A stretch of DNA of 64,000 bases, from contig CAJJBP010000007.1 in NCBI GenBank assembly GCA_905182425.1, positions 62,001 to 126,000 on the forward strand, read 5' to 3'. The stretch is from an uncultured Planktomarina sp. (lineage in GTDB: Bacteria; Pseudomonadota; Alphaproteobacteria; Rhodobacterales; Rhodobacteraceae). The translations under genes were made by a program, and so were the position numbers. Numbering within the stretch: the first letter of the stretch is position 1; every line of letters starts with the position of its first letter. Below, piece after piece: positions 17,629-27,436 of this stretch. The notes beneath the pieces were generated by a model that did not search any database, was not told the DNA's origin, and saw only the letters and a program-made list of their open reading frames with translations.

Positions 17629-18733
17629 TCAGCTACCGATACGCCCTTGGTTGGTTCCCACCTGCCCACGATGCAGCAAAAGATGATCCAGCACCACGCA
17701 CGCCATCATCGCTTCTCCAACTGGTACGGCCCTGATTCCGACACAGGGATCATGGCGGCCTTTGGTAATAATTTCAGTATCTTCACCAGATTTCGTAATA
17801 GTTTTCCGTGTGGTCAAGATTGAAGAAGTTGGCTTTACTGCAAAACGGACAACTAAATCCTGTCCTGTGCTAATGCCACCAAGGATACCGCCAGAATGGT
17901 TTGAGCTATAGGCTGGACCGTCAGGCCCCATTGAAATCTCATCTGCATTAGTCTCACCAGTCAACTCAGCCACAGCCATACCGTCACCAATTTCAACACC
18001 TTTAACAGCATTTATGCTCATCATTGCAGCGGCTAGATCAGTATCTAGTTTACCATAGATTGGGGCCCCGAGGCCCACAGGGACGCCAGAGGCTATAACT
18101 TCAATCACGGCACCAACTGAGCTCCCAGACTTACGCAACCCATCCAAATATTCAGCCCAATCTTCGGCCGCTTGCGTATCTGGTGTCCAAAATGGGTTTT
18201 GGTCAATCTGAGCCAAGTCAATATTTTCACGATCAATTTTATGCGGTCCCATTTGACACATAAACCCAGTAATCCGCACCAATGGGGCCAATTGCTTGAT
18301 AGCCTCTCGCGCCAAACCGCCCGCGGCAACGCGCGCCGCGGTTTCCCGAGCAGAACTGCGACCACCACCACGATAATCACGAACACCATATTTCTGCCAA
18401 TATGTAATATCTGCATGACCAGGCCGGAATTTCTCCATAATTTCGCCATAGTCTTTTGAGCGCTGATCTGTATTTTCAATCATCAATTGAATAGGTGTAC
18501 CAGTTGTTAAGCCTTCGAAAACTCCTGAGAGAATACGAACTTGGTCAGGCTTCGCGGCGCTGAGTGGTATACTTATTTTGTCCAGGTTTACGTTTATCCA
18601 ACCAGTGCTGAACCATGCCCTCAGAAATTTTTATACCTGGCGGGCAGCCGTCGACAGTAGCCCCCAATGCTGGACCATGGCTTTCACCCCAAGTTGTAAC
18701 ACGAAATAAATGTCCGAAAGTATTTATACTCAT
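17629..18733 (-). pseudogene. aroC: Chorismate synthase, interrupted by a one-base insertion at 18550
   Basis: Last enzyme of the shikimate pathway (EPSP to chorismate, FMNH2-dependent). The N-terminal part (from ATG 18733: [20 protein letters not shown] ...) reads to a stop right after 'KYTTQRREA', and the remaining sequence ('[20 protein letters not shown]', then '[14 protein letters not shown]', '[15 protein letters not shown]', '[10 protein letters not shown]') continues in another frame. Removing the C at 18550 (a G on the coding strand) fuses them as ...QRRE-PDQVRIL..., the exact family sequence, giving 367 residues, the normal AroC length (E. coli 361). GAAGGAG upstream fixes the start. 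The gene is normally essential without aromatic supplements, so a sequencing or assembly error is the likeliest explanation; a true frameshift would predict auxotrophy or a second copy. Confidence 0.9.
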
Positions 18734-18933
18734 TGGAAAGCTCCTTCGATCCTGCAATATCGTTGCGCAAGCACCGGAGCAATAGCCAGCCTCACATCCC
18801 CTATAAAATTATATAATTTGGAAAGCTTTTATGGGGTGGCAAACAATTAGTTTACAATATTTGTTTGCATTGACTTCACAGATCCTTAACCAAGGGTTGA
18901 GCTTTAATTCAAAACATTCTATCAAAAATCTAC
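18734..18933. other. Leader/promoter region upstream of the TPP riboswitch
   Basis: This stretch separates aroC (minus) from thiBPQ (plus). A plausible sigma70-type promoter for the thi operon is TTGAGC (18897-18902), 17-nt spacer, TATCAA (18920-18925), placing transcription start near 18932, immediately before the riboswitch. The rest shows no gene. Confidence 0.4.
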
Positions 18934-19013
18934 CTCGGGGAGCCATAAATGGCTGAGATGCGAAAGCGAACCCGTAGAACCTGAACCGGTTAAGACCGGC
19001 GGAGGGAAGGTTT
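18934..19013 (+). promoter_or_regulatory. TPP (THI-box) riboswitch controlling thiBPQ
   Basis: Nearly canonical thiamine pyrophosphate aptamer: 5' stem half CTCGGGGAGCC, the conserved GGCTGAGA (18951-18958), ACCCGTAGAACCTGA (about 18969-18984), the CCGGTTAAGACCGG hairpin and the closing GGAGGGAAGG (19001-19010). All conserved internal-loop bases are present. The thiB ribosome-binding site (GGAG 19049-19052) is about 40 nt downstream and no T-tract terminator is seen, which favours translational control. TPP binding would switch off the thiamine importer. Confidence 0.96.
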
Positions 19014-19058
19014 GGAACATTCCATTCTCTGACCCCGTTCGGCGATATGGAGAATGAA

Positions 19059-20036
19059 ATGAATAATATTACCCTATTCGCAGGACTGTTTTTAGCGAGT
19101 GCGGCAGTAGCCGACACCCCTGTATTAACAGTGTATACTTATGATAGCTTTATTTCTGACTGGGGCCCTGGCCCTGCGGTTGAGGCAGCATTTGAAGCAA
19201 CGTGTGGTTGCGATCTACAAATGGTGGGCGCAGGCGATGGTGCAGCGTTACTGGCACGTATTCGTTTGGAAGGATCCCGTTCCGAAGCTGACATCGTCAT
19301 GGGCCTGGACACCAACCTGACCCATGCAGCATCTGAAACAGGCCTTTTCACATCTATTTCTACAGCTGCTGATTATACTGTTCCGGGCGGGTGGAATAAT
19401 TCATTGTTTGCTCCATTTGACTGGGGTTACTTTGCGTTTGTGCATAATACTGATCTTGAATCACCAAAAAACTTCAAAGAATTGGCCGCCAGCAACCTCA
19501 AAATTATTATCCAAGATCCACGCTCATCGACGCCCGGGTTAGGCTTATTGATGTGGGTTAAGGCCGCGTATGGTGTAGAAGCTGCCTCACTTTGGGCTGA
19601 ACTGGCCGACAACATTGTGACTGTGACCGCAGGCTGGTCTGAGGCATATGGCATGTTCCTCGAGGGAGAGGCCGATATGGTTTTATCCTACACAACGTCA
19701 CCTGCCTACCACATAATTGCTGAAGGCGATGCATCAAAGAAGTATGCAAAGTTTGATGAAGGGCACTACATGCAAATCGAAGTTGCAGGCAAACTTGCAT
19801 CAACTGATCAAAATGCCCTTGCGGACCAGTTTCTTGATTTCATGGTCTCAGATGCATTTCAAGACATCATCCCAACCACAAATTGGATGTTCCCAGCCGT
19901 CACGCCTGCCGCAGGTTTGCCAGACGGCTTTCCAAAAGCCCTACCTGATTCCCAGTCTTTGATCTTCAGCCCATCAGAGGCGGCGGCAATACGAACAGGC
20001 GCATTAGAGGAATGGCAGGCGGCGTTATCGCAGTAA
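19059..20036 (+). CDS. thiB: Thiamine ABC transporter, periplasmic binding protein
   Basis: Solute-binding protein that captures thiamine, its phosphates or analogues in the periplasm. It is 325 residues from ATG 19059, chosen because GGAG lies 6 nt upstream and the protein then begins with a signal peptide (MNNITLFAGLFLASAAVADTP). 'LTVYTYDSFISDWGPGPAV', 'GDGAALLARIRLEGSRSEADIVMG' (seen as consecutive motifs) and 'ILQDPRSSTPGLGLLMWV'-like sequence match ThiB. An in-frame ATG at 19047 would add 4 residues. It lies behind a TPP riboswitch and overlaps thiP by 25 nt. Confidence 0.95.
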   Translation: MNNITLFAGLFLASAAVADTPVLTVYTYDSFISDWGPGPAVEAAFEATCGCDLQMVGAGDGAALLARIRLEGSRSEADIVMGLDTNLTHAASETGLFTSISTAADYTVPGGWNNSLFAPFDWGYFAFVHNTDLESPKNFKELAASNLKIIIQDPRSSTPGLGLLMWVKAAYGVEAASLWAELADNIVTVTAGWSEAYGMFLEGEADMVLSYTTSPAYHIIAEGDASKKYAKFDEGHYMQIEVAGKLASTDQNALADQFLDFMVSDAFQDIIPTTNWMFPAVTPAAGLPDGFPKALPDSQSLIFSPSEAAAIRTGALEEWQAALSQ

Positions 20037-21577
20037 TTATCCGCATCATAGGCGGTGGGGCGGTTTTAGTCGCCCTGCTCGCATTTTCTTTTAGTACGGT
20101 TCTTGCCGTCGCCTTACATGGCGACGGTTTAGGAACATTGGGGTCGTACGACTGGCAAGCCGTTCGCTTTACAATTTGGCAAGCCTTAGCATCCACAGGG
20201 CTAAGTGTGGGTATTGCGGTGCCTGTTGCTCGCGCGCTTGCGCGGCAAGACTTCAAGGGTCGCTCACTTCTGATAACATTATTGGGTGCTCCCTTTATTC
20301 TCCCTGTTATTGTGGGAGTTTTAGGCCTTCTTGCTGTCTTTGGTCGTGCTGGTTGGATAAGCCAAGGATTGGATCTGTTTGGGTTGGATCGGTTATCTAT
20401 ATATGGCCCTGCTGGTGTAATTCTGGCTCATGTTTTTTTTAATCTTCCACTAGCTACCCGCTTCATTTTGCAAGGATGGGCATCCATACCCCCGGACCGA
20501 TTTCGTGTCGCTGATAGTTTAGGAGCTCAACCATGGACCCAGTTTCAGTTGATTGAATGGCCAATGCTACGTGCCATGTTACCTGGCACCTTTCTTTTAA
20601 TTTTCCTGCTTTGCCTAACGAGCTTTGCAGTGGCATTGGCGATAGGAGGCGGACCGCGAGGGACAACTATAGAATTGGCAATTTACCAGTCATTCCGCCT
20701 CGATTTTGATTTAGGGAAGGCCTCTAGCCTTGCGCTCATTCAATTTGTAATTTGTGGTACGGTCGCCGCGCTGGCAATTTTGATCCCACTACCAAGAAAT
20801 GATGGTCATGGCCTAGGTCTCATACACACCCGCCAAGATGTACAGAGCAACAGAATTATCGACTTTGGCTTCATCAGTATTACAGCAGCGTTTTTAATTT
20901 TGCCGCTCGCGTCTATTGTGATCCGTGGCGCAATACATCTGCCCGAACTACCTAATGCCGTTTTTGCAGCCGCTTGGACGTCCCTCTGGATTGCTCTGAT
21001 ATCCACTAGTCTGTGCATAGGAATGGCTCTGAGCCTCGCACTTTCATTCGCTCGTACAGGGCAAACAACTCAAAAATTAGTTGAGGTCGTTGGCATTCTT
21101 GGACTGGCAACCAGTCCCTTAGTTGTTGGGACAGGGCTATTTCTAATGATCTTTCCCTTTGCACACCCAATGAGCCTCGCAGTTCCAGTAACAGCCATGG
21201 TCAATGCTATGATGGCCCTGCCGTTTGCTTTGCGTGTCCTGTTTCCAGCCATCCGAGACACTTATGTCGATTATATACGCCTTCGCGAGAGCTTGATGAT
21301 GTCTAGTGGGACTTGGCTTTGGAAAGTTATTTTACCACGTCTTAGCAAACCTCTTGGATTTGCAGCTGGATTGGCTGCCGCCCTGTCAATGGGCGATTTG
21401 GGGGTTATTGCCCTGTTTGCAGATCCCGATTTGCAAACTTTGCCTTTAATGCTTTACCGGCTTATGGGCGCTTACAGAATGGACCAAGCCGCAGCCGTCG
21501 CAGTGGTTTTAGTCGCACAGAGCTTGGCTCTATTTTGGATTTTTGATCGAGGAGGACGGCGACATGCTACATCTTAA
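20012..21577 (+). CDS. thiP: Thiamine ABC transporter, permease
   Basis: 521-residue inner-membrane permease with two internally repeated BPD_transp_1 halves (about residues 50-250 and 290-510), giving roughly 12 hydrophobic segments. Each half carries an EAA-type loop: 'RVADSLGAQPWTQFQLIEWP' in the first, 'IRLRESLMMSSGTWLWKVILP' in the second (quoted in part). Both contact the ATPase. Length is normal for ThiP. It overlaps thiB (25 nt) and thiQ (14 nt), so translation is probably coupled across the operon. Confidence 0.95.
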   Translation: MAGGVIAVIIRIIGGGAVLVALLAFSFSTVLAVALHGDGLGTLGSYDWQAVRFTIWQALASTGLSVGIAVPVARALARQDFKGRSLLITLLGAPFILPVIVGVLGLLAVFGRAGWISQGLDLFGLDRLSIYGPAGVILAHVFFNLPLATRFILQGWASIPPDRFRVADSLGAQPWTQFQLIEWPMLRAMLPGTFLLIFLLCLTSFAVALAIGGGPRGTTIELAIYQSFRLDFDLGKASSLALIQFVICGTVAALAILIPLPRNDGHGLGLIHTRQDVQSNRIIDFGFISITAAFLILPLASIVIRGAIHLPELPNAVFAAAWTSLWIALISTSLCIGMALSLALSFARTGQTTQKLVEVVGILGLATSPLVVGTGLFLMIFPFAHPMSLAVPVTAMVNAMMALPFALRVLFPAIRDTYVDYIRLRESLMMSSGTWLWKVILPRLSKPLGFAAGLAAALSMGDLGVIALFADPDLQTLPLMLYRLMGAYRMDQAAAVAVVLVAQSLALFWIFDRGGRRHATS

Positions 21578-22262
21578 CCAGGTTGAATTCACTCAAGGAT
21601 CTTTTTCTCTGGTCGCTAATTTTAAAATACAAACGGGCGCTAAGGTTGCAGTCATTGGTCCATCAGGCGAGGGGAAATCCACATTATTGCATGGAATTGC
21701 TGGCTTCCTTAAGCCAACTCGAGGTAACATTCGTTGGGCAGGTGAGCCAATGCCAAACCATCCGGGACTTCGGCCTATAAGCCTTCTATTTCAGGATCAT
21801 AATTTATTTCCTCACCTCACAGTTTTTAACAATGTTGCCATCGGCCTTAACCCAAGATTAAGACTGTCTGCACCCCAGAAAAAACAAGTGAGTTTGGCCC
21901 TACAAAAAGTGGGCCTCCAAGATCGAAATGAAAGCTACCCCAGTGATCTGTCGGGCGGGCAACGTGGCCGTATTGGGTTGGCCCGTGTGCTGTTACGCCA
22001 ACGTCCACTCTTGCTGTTAGATGAGCCTTTTGCCGCATTGGGGCCTGCTCTCAAAGATGAAATGTTGGAAGCTTTGGACAACGTTCTGAGCAGCAATTCC
22101 GCGACCGCATTGATGGTCACACATGATCCACAAGATGCTCTAATTTTTGCAGATCAAGCAATTTTGGTTGCGGATGGCTACGCATCTGCTCCTCAACCTA
22201 TCCAAGAATTTTTCGATGATCCTCCGCGCGCGCTAAAGGCCTACCTCGGAAACCGCACATAA
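21564..22262 (+). CDS. thiQ: Thiamine ABC transporter, ATP-binding protein
   Basis: ABC ATPase powering ThiP. It is 232 residues from ATG 21564, set by GGAGG 8 nt upstream. Walker A 'GPSGEGKST' (about 32-40), Q-loop 'LFQDHNLFPHLTV', signature 'LSGGQRGR' (about 133-140), Walker B 'LLLLDEPFA' and the switch histidine 'MVTHDP' are all intact. Last gene of the thiBPQ operon. The next gene, petC, ends 53 nt further on the opposite strand, and no strong terminator is seen between them. Confidence 0.95.
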   Translation: MLHLNQVEFTQGSFSLVANFKIQTGAKVAVIGPSGEGKSTLLHGIAGFLKPTRGNIRWAGEPMPNHPGLRPISLLFQDHNLFPHLTVFNNVAIGLNPRLRLSAPQKKQVSLALQKVGLQDRNESYPSDLSGGQRGRIGLARVLLRQRPLLLLDEPFAALGPALKDEMLEALDNVLSSNSATALMVTHDPQDALIFADQAILVADGYASAPQPIQEFFDDPPRALKAYLGNRT

Positions 22263-22315
22263 TAAAAATATTCCTCTAAGAAAGGGCGTCGTTATTATCG
22301 AACAGCGGGACAAAC

Positions 22316-23116
22316 TTAATCTTTTCGACCTTTGATCGGAGCCCACAGCGCTTTGTTCGCAAGGAACAAAAGCAACGTCAGGACACCCAAGATTAAAACA
22401 CCCACAGTACCTGCGCGTTTGCGCTGGTTTAGCTTTGGTTCGGCGGTCCACATCAAGAAAGCTGACACATCCTCCGAGAGATGCTCAACATCATTTTTGT
22501 GACCGTCACTAAATTCGACTGCTTCGTCATACAAAGGTGGGGCCATTGAAATCCAGCCCCCTGGATAGGCAGTGTTTTCGTATAGTGTTGCACCCGAAAC
22601 GGTTTTATCATTACCAGTGTAACCTGTCAGGAGTGACAAGATATATTCTGGTCCGCCCATACCTTTGAGAAGTTGGTTGATACCAGTCCCTGCGGGACCA
22701 TGAAAACCAGCGCGTGCTTTAGCCATCAAAGAAAGATCTGGCGCGTTGGAATTACCACCAACAGGAAAGTGATCCGCAGGTAATGCTGCACGGTAGTCAC
22801 CTTCACCATCATTTAAAGATTGATCCCATACTTCAACAAATTGATCCGCGTAGGCTCGAACTTCATCTTTACTGAGAGCTGGTCCACCTTCGTCACCCAA
22901 TGTACGAATTGGAACAAACTTCATACCATGGCATGATGAACAAACTTCAGTGTAGATTTTGAGCCCACGTCGCAATTGTTCCTGATCATACGACCCAAAT
23001 GGGCCTTCAAACGAGAAGTCGTGATCATGCACATGGCCTTCGCTCCCGGCGGCGTAACAGCTGCCAGAAGTAAGGGCTAAAACAAATATCAGAGCTGTCG
23101 AGGTTTTTTTGAACAT
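22316..23116 (-). CDS. petC: Cytochrome c1 of the bc1 complex
   Basis: Haem c subunit of ubiquinol-cytochrome c reductase. In the 266 residues a signal peptide (1-23, ending SCYAAG) precedes the haem site 'CSSCHGMKFVP' (C59, C62, H63). The axial-ligand region 'DLSLMAKAR' and 'GAQYI/GPEYILSLLTGYT' features follow, and the C-terminal membrane anchor is 'GVLILGVLTLLLFLANKALW' (about 236-256), ending with a positive tail. Third gene of petABC, 14 nt after petB. It passes electrons to cytochrome c2 (cycA, 8.9 kb). Confidence 0.97.
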   Translation of the reverse strand: MFKKTSTALIFVLALTSGSCYAAGSEGHVHDHDFSFEGPFGSYDQEQLRRGLKIYTEVCSSCHGMKFVPIRTLGDEGGPALSKDEVRAYADQFVEVWDQSLNDGEGDYRAALPADHFPVGGNSNAPDLSLMAKARAGFHGPAGTGINQLLKGMGGPEYILSLLTGYTGNDKTVSGATLYENTAYPGGWISMAPPLYDEAVEFSDGHKNDVEHLSEDVSAFLMWTAEPKLNQRKRAGTVGVLILGVLTLLLFLANKALWAPIKGRKD

Positions 23117-23130
23117 ACCTAGGCTCTTTC

Positions 23131-24468
23131 TTACTCAGCTGGGGAAGCGGCGTTAGCTGCATTCGATTTACCGTAGTGGGCATTAAAGTCATCTTCAATT
23201 GTCGAAGGCGGTGCCAATGGTTTTTCGATGACACCCAACAATGGTAAGATAACTAGGAAATAGGCAAACCAATACGTCGCACCAATCAGCGCTAAGGAAG
23301 CGTAAGGCTCTTCAGCGGGGCGGGCGCCCAACCACATTAAAAAGACAAAGTCGGCAACCAGAATTGCAAACCACCACTTGAACATCGGGCGGAAACGGCC
23401 AGAGCGAGCCATGGAAGTGTCCAGCCAAGGCGCCAAAGCCATCACTGCAATCGCACCAAACATCGCCAGAACACCGAAGAATTTTGCATCAACTATACCG
23501 CCGGTTACGAAGCTCGCAAGTTGAACAACCCAAACCTCTGAGGTGAAAGCGCGCAAGATTGCGTAGAATGGCAAGTAATACCACTCAGGCACAATATGTG
23601 CTGGTGTCACCAAAGGGTTAGCTTCAATATAATTATCTGGATGACCCAAATAGTTTGGCATAAAACCTACAATCGCCATAAATACGGTAAGAATTAAACC
23701 TAGAGCGAAGAGATCTTTTACGACAAAGTATGGCCAAAATGGCAAGGTATCTTTTTCTGCTTCCGCTTTAGAGCCCCGGCGCACTTCAACCCCTGTTGGA
23801 TTGTTGTTACCGGTGGTATGGAAGGCCCAGATATGCAAAATTACCAGGCCTGCCATCAAGAATGGAAATAGGTAGTGCAAGCTGAAAAAACGGTTGAGCG
23901 CTGGTTGACCCACAGCGGTTGCGCCAAGCAACCAAGTCTGAAGTGTTTCACCGATGAACGGTATTGCACCAAACAAACCAGTGATCACGGCTGTGCCGTG
24001 GAATGACATTTGACCCCAGGGCAAAACGTAACCTAAGAAGCCGGTAGCCATCATTAATATGTAGATCAACATACCAATAATCCATGTAATTTCTCGCGGC
24101 GCTTTGTAACTGCCGTAGTACAAACCACGAAACATGTGCGTGTAGACGGCGAAGAAAAACAGCGACGCACCGTTCATGTGGAAGTAGCGGATCATGTGTC
24201 CACCATTTACATCACGCATTATGTGCTCAATCGAGGCAAATGCTAAATCAACGTGCGGCGTGTAATGCATAACTAAGACAATGCCAGTGATGATTTGTAG
24301 CGTCAGACAGAATGTCAAAACGATGCCCCAAATCCACATCCAGTTCAAATTTTTCGGAGTTGGGACCAACAATGTGTCGTACAAGAGGCCGATAATTGGG
24401 AGACGCGAGTTAATCGCTTTCTCCATTTTAGATTTTGGTTCGTAATGATCGTGTGGAATGCCGCCCAT
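23131..24468 (-). CDS. petB: Cytochrome b of the bc1 complex
   Basis: 445-residue polytopic subunit with the two b-type haems and the Qo and Qi quinone sites. Eight or nine transmembrane helices are visible. Diagnostic motifs are '[17 protein letters not shown]', '[16 protein letters not shown]' (Qo region), 'HYLFPF' and '[14 protein letters not shown]', the PEWY loop of the Qo site. Four conserved haem-ligand histidines lie in helices B and D. Alphaproteobacterial length and C-terminal extension. The start overlaps the petA stop by one base, indicating coupling. Confidence 0.98.
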   Translation of the reverse strand: MGGIPHDHYEPKSKMEKAINSRLPIIGLLYDTLLVPTPKNLNWMWIWGIVLTFCLTLQIITGIVLVMHYTPHVDLAFASIEHIMRDVNGGHMIRYFHMNGASLFFFAVYTHMFRGLYYGSYKAPREITWIIGMLIYILMMATGFLGYVLPWGQMSFHGTAVITGLFGAIPFIGETLQTWLLGATAVGQPALNRFFSLHYLFPFLMAGLVILHIWAFHTTGNNNPTGVEVRRGSKAEAEKDTLPFWPYFVVKDLFALGLILTVFMAIVGFMPNYLGHPDNYIEANPLVTPAHIVPEWYYLPFYAILRAFTSEVWVVQLASFVTGGIVDAKFFGVLAMFGAIAVMALAPWLDTSMARSGRFRPMFKWWFAILVADFVFLMWLGARPAEEPYASLALIGATYWFAYFLVILPLLGVIEKPLAPPSTIEDDFNAHYGKSNAANAASPAE

Positions 24469-25040
24469 TATGCGCTCTCCTTACCAATAACCAGTTCATT
24501 TGCACCGTCGAAGCGGGCGTAGGGAACTAATAGGTTTTCTGGAGCCGGACCTTTACGAATCCGACCTGCAGTATCGTAATGTGAACCGTGACAGGGGCAA
24601 AACCAGCCTCCAAACTCACCGGCACCATCACCCAAAGGCACACAGCCCAAGTGTGTACAAACACCCAGCATTACCAGCCACTCACCACTTTCATCAAGCG
24701 CGCGGTTTTCATCAACCGCTAGAAGATCTGGTTTATTGTCGTTGCGGCCATTAGCGTCAATCAACTCATCCATTTTAACAGCCCGAGCTGCTTCTATTTC
24801 GTTACTAGTCCGACGGCGAATGAAAACAGGCTTACCCTGCCACAATACAGTGATTTGCGTACCTGGCTCTACATCCGCTAAATCCACGCGAATAGAGGCT
24901 AAAGCACGGACATCCGCTGACGGGTTCATTTGGTTGACCAGCGGCCACACCGCGGCTCCTGCCACAACCGCGCCCGTTCCGGCGGTCGCATAATAGAGAA
25001 AATCTCTACGGGTGCCTTCGTGTTCATCTGTATGCGCCAC
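24468..25040 (-). CDS. petA: Rieske iron-sulfur protein of the bc1 complex
   Basis: [2Fe-2S] subunit taking electrons from quinol. Started at GTG 25038-25040 the protein is 190 residues, the normal size. GGAGG lies 6 nt before this GTG, while longer upstream frames lack a ribosome site and similarity. A Tat-type N-terminus ('[21 protein letters not shown]') serves as uncleaved anchor. Cluster ligands are 'CTHLGC' (C128, H130, C133) and 'CPCHGSHYD' (C148, C150, H151). First gene of petABC. Confidence 0.97.
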   Translation of the reverse strand: MAHTDEHEGTRRDFLYYATAGTGAVVAGAAVWPLVNQMNPSADVRALASIRVDLADVEPGTQITVLWQGKPVFIRRRTSNEIEAARAVKMDELIDANGRNDNKPDLLAVDENRALDESGEWLVMLGVCTHLGCVPLGDGAGEFGGWFCPCHGSHYDTAGRIRKGPAPENLLVPYARFDGANELVIGKESA

Positions 25041-25649
25041 GAGGTTCCTCCAAATTAAATTCGAATCACAAATTAACAATAGGCTTAGCTCCCTAACTCT
25101 GAGGGCTCTTGCGATGGTTCCTAGCTTAGAGATCATGCCACGTCCAGCGGACATTCGGGCGCAGTCTGGAAGACGTGAATTTGCCGCATTTAAGTAACAT
25201 TTCTTAAATTTGAGCGACACTTCTAAGGCCATTGGGCCAATAATGGCCAATCCATGCAAAAATTAAGGTTTTATTTTTAATAGCCAACAAAATGTGTCCA
25301 AAATCTTGTTAAAGATATGGACATAATATTATAAAGCTCCTTCACCAGACACTTTGATCCCAAAAAGTAATCGTATTTAAAACTACTTACTGCAGTCAGC
25401 CACTATGCGCGCCATTCAAACAATCAATAATGACTAGACCTTACCATCGCTTTGTGAGGACTGCGCTAATGCACCCAAGCTTGCGGTCACAACCAAATTA
25501 TAGCCAGTCAGCTGAAAAAATAACTACTAAAACTGATTGCACCCCTCAAAGATATAATGCGCCAGATTTCAGCTTTTAAAATCTTTACTCGCTCCTAGGG
25601 TATTGTAATTTTTGGGGTATACTAAAGTTTATATGAATACTATTTAAGC
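25041..25649. other. 609-bp intergenic region upstream of petA
   Basis: Non-coding between petA (start) and the GST gene (stop). It must hold the petABC promoter on the minus strand. A 7-bp inverted repeat, GGCCATT (25227-25233) and AATGGCC (25242-25248), with an internal TTGGGCCAA, lies about 190 bp upstream of petA. Elsewhere I see AT-rich sequence without a convincing gene, tRNA or small-RNA hallmark. It is the longest empty stretch in the window. Confidence 0.5.
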
Positions 25650-26255
25650 TTACCCCTTTACATGCGTATCAATCATGCTTGCGCGGTCCTTGAAACCACT
25701 GAACCAATCAGCCAATAGCTTATGGCCTTGTCGCCAGTGTCTGGCGTCATGGCGTAGGTCAAGATAGCCCAGCGCACATGCGACACTAATTTGTCCCATA
25801 TTCAAAGAGCTGTTCAAATGAGCCATCGAGCGGTCTTGGATCGCAGTACAGCCGGCCATTATTTTGACCCATTGCGCATTAATCCAATCCGCACTCACCA
25901 TTTCCACAGCGCGCAGTCGTGTTTCATATGAGATACTCACAGCACTGTCCATTATGCCATCACCAGTCGCTTCTAAGGCGAGAACATCCCAAAGATCACT
26001 ATCTGGATAGAGGCCAGCCCGCGCTCGTGCGTCTAAATAACGTGTGATCACTCGGCTATCGTATAACGTGGAGCCGTCCGGTCGGATCAAAGAAGGAATG
26101 CGCGCTGTTGGATTGGCTGCACTTGCAATTGGGTTTGCATTAAAAGGGGAGGTTTCTATATGTACTTCTTCCACATCTTTCAGCTGATTTGTTTCACGAA
26201 TTAAAACACGTACTTTACGTGCGAAGGGTGATGCCGCTGCCATTATTAATTGCAT
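25650..26255 (-). CDS. Glutathione S-transferase family protein
   Basis: 201-residue cytosolic protein. An N-terminal thioredoxin-fold domain opens 'MQLIMAAASPFARKVRVLI' with S9 in the usual catalytic position. 'PTARIPSLIRPDGSTLYDSRVITRYLD' (cis-Pro and the 'DS' glutathione-contact motif, about residues 49-75) is followed by an all-helical C-terminal domain ending 'CALGYLDLRH' and 'WFSGFKDRASM'. It resembles the small YibF-like GSTs. The substrate is unknown. One nt separates it from the upstream small membrane-protein gene, so they are probably co-transcribed. Confidence 0.88.
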   Translation of the reverse strand: MQLIMAAASPFARKVRVLIRETNQLKDVEEVHIETSPFNANPIASAANPTARIPSLIRPDGSTLYDSRVITRYLDARARAGLYPDSDLWDVLALEATGDGIMDSAVSISYETRLRAVEMVSADWINAQWVKIMAGCTAIQDRSMAHLNSSLNMGQISVACALGYLDLRHDARHWRQGHKLLADWFSGFKDRASMIDTHVKG

Positions 26256-26256
26256 T

Positions 26257-26538
26257 TTAATCTACCCTTTTAGCTTTAAGTCGTGAGAACATAGTGGCAT
26301 CAATCTCAATACCTGGGCCACTTGGCCGAATACGAATGGTTCGCTTCCAACGTCCAGTTATGTTCACTTGCCTTGCATCACGGCGGGCTTTAAGGCCCTC
26401 ATCGATACCATCTAAAATATCGTCTTCTGCCTGGTCATAACGTAATTTTGGGACTAACCGTATAGCAGCATAGGCCACTAATGCAATTGCCCCATACCAT
26501 AAGGCCACACCCGCTAAGGGCGCCAAAGGTAAAGCCAT
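26257..26538 (-). CDS. Small membrane-anchored hypothetical protein
   Basis: 93-residue protein, not a family I can name. An N-terminal hydrophobic helix (about 8-28, 'LAGVALWYGAIALVAYAAIRL') is followed by an acidic stretch 'DQAEDDILDGIDEGLKARRD' and a basic beta-rich tail 'GRWKRTIRIRPSGPGIEIDA'. AAGGAGAG upstream of the ATG gives a good ribosome site. Its tight 1-nt spacing to the GST gene suggests a shared transcript. Proteins of this layout recur in Rhodobacteraceae; function unknown. Confidence 0.7.
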   Translation of the reverse strand: MALPLAPLAGVALWYGAIALVAYAAIRLVPKLRYDQAEDDILDGIDEGLKARRDARQVNITGRWKRTIRIRPSGPGIEIDATMFSRLKAKRVD

Positions 26539-26668
26539 AAAATCTCTCCTTTAATTTTACCCTACCCTAATTTGTCATGGGTATTCTATCTATTATTTCT
26601 AGTATTAGCACACTTACTTAGCTCTTTCACATTAATATTTCTGTCAGGTTTGTAACATAATAAAGGGC

Positions 26669-27334
26669 TTACATGAAAATTTGCCTGTATCGATGATGCC
26701 GTATAACAATAAAAAATATTAAGACCGTAAATAAAATACTGAGTAAAACATCCGAGGCAAAATGTCCTCCAAGACCTACCCTTAAAACACCAGAACCAAT
26801 CAGTACAATGGTACTTAGCCCAACGGTAACAATTTGTACCCGAGCTCCACAATAGGCCCATGTCAGCAATGCCGCCACAATAAGGATTGCTGTAGCACCG
26901 GATGCCTCACCTGAAACAAAAGAGCAGTTGGACGCACATTGATTAGTAATTTCATAGAAGGGTGTGAACATTTTTTCTCCACCAAAATCAGTTATCTGAG
27001 ATGGTCGAGCGCGACCCCAAAACTCCTTTAGAATAACATTCACTAATAAAACAGGCCCGAGTAAATAAACAAGTATACCAATTTCGAAATACTTAGAATT
27101 ACCTCCCCTCAAGCGCAGAAAAAGAAATCCAGCTATGCAAAATATAAAAAGTAAAATTGAGACATTCCACACTAACTCTCTAAACGCGGAAAGCACTGAA
27201 ACCTTACCTAAATAAAAACCATTACTTTGATTATAGAAGAACGCAGATGTTTCTTGATCAAGTTTAGGAAAAATTCCGAACATACCAGCGACCAAACCCG
27301 TGAGGGCAGCTGAACAAATCAACCATTTCCACAT
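26669..27334 (-). CDS. PAP2-family membrane phosphatase with altered second motif
   Basis: 221 residues if started at ATG 27334, chosen because GGGGA lies 5 nt upstream (an in-frame TTG at 27379 is weaker). About six hydrophobic helices. Lipid phosphatase motif 1 is 'KEFWGRARP' (K103, R110) and motif 3 is 'RVGLGGHFASD' (R185, H191, D195). The central PSGH motif is replaced by 'VSGEAS', so the motif-2 histidine is Glu (E143). Related enzymes include LpxE/LpxT-like and undecaprenyl-pyrophosphate phosphatases; the substrate cannot be assigned. It lies between an unrelated small-protein gene and the betaine-type operon. Confidence 0.82.
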   Translation of the reverse strand: MWKWLICSAALTGLVAGMFGIFPKLDQETSAFFYNQSNGFYLGKVSVLSAFRELVWNVSILLFIFCIAGFLFLRLRGGNSKYFEIGILVYLLGPVLLVNVILKEFWGRARPSQITDFGGEKMFTPFYEITNQCASNCSFVSGEASGATAILIVAALLTWAYCGARVQIVTVGLSTIVLIGSGVLRVGLGGHFASDVLLSILFTVLIFFIVIRHHRYRQIFM

Positions 27335-27436
27335 TATCGTCCCCAAGCAATTTTTAGTTCCGTGCACTTTTTCTGCCAAGCATTTATATTCAAAGAATGG
27401 CCCTCTTTAGCAAGCTGCTAAAATAGAAGAGTTTCA

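Noticed and set aside
25012-25197. A 61-residue frame on the plus strand across the petA start
   Set aside because: It overlaps the petA start and its ribosome-binding site and has no similarity I recognise.
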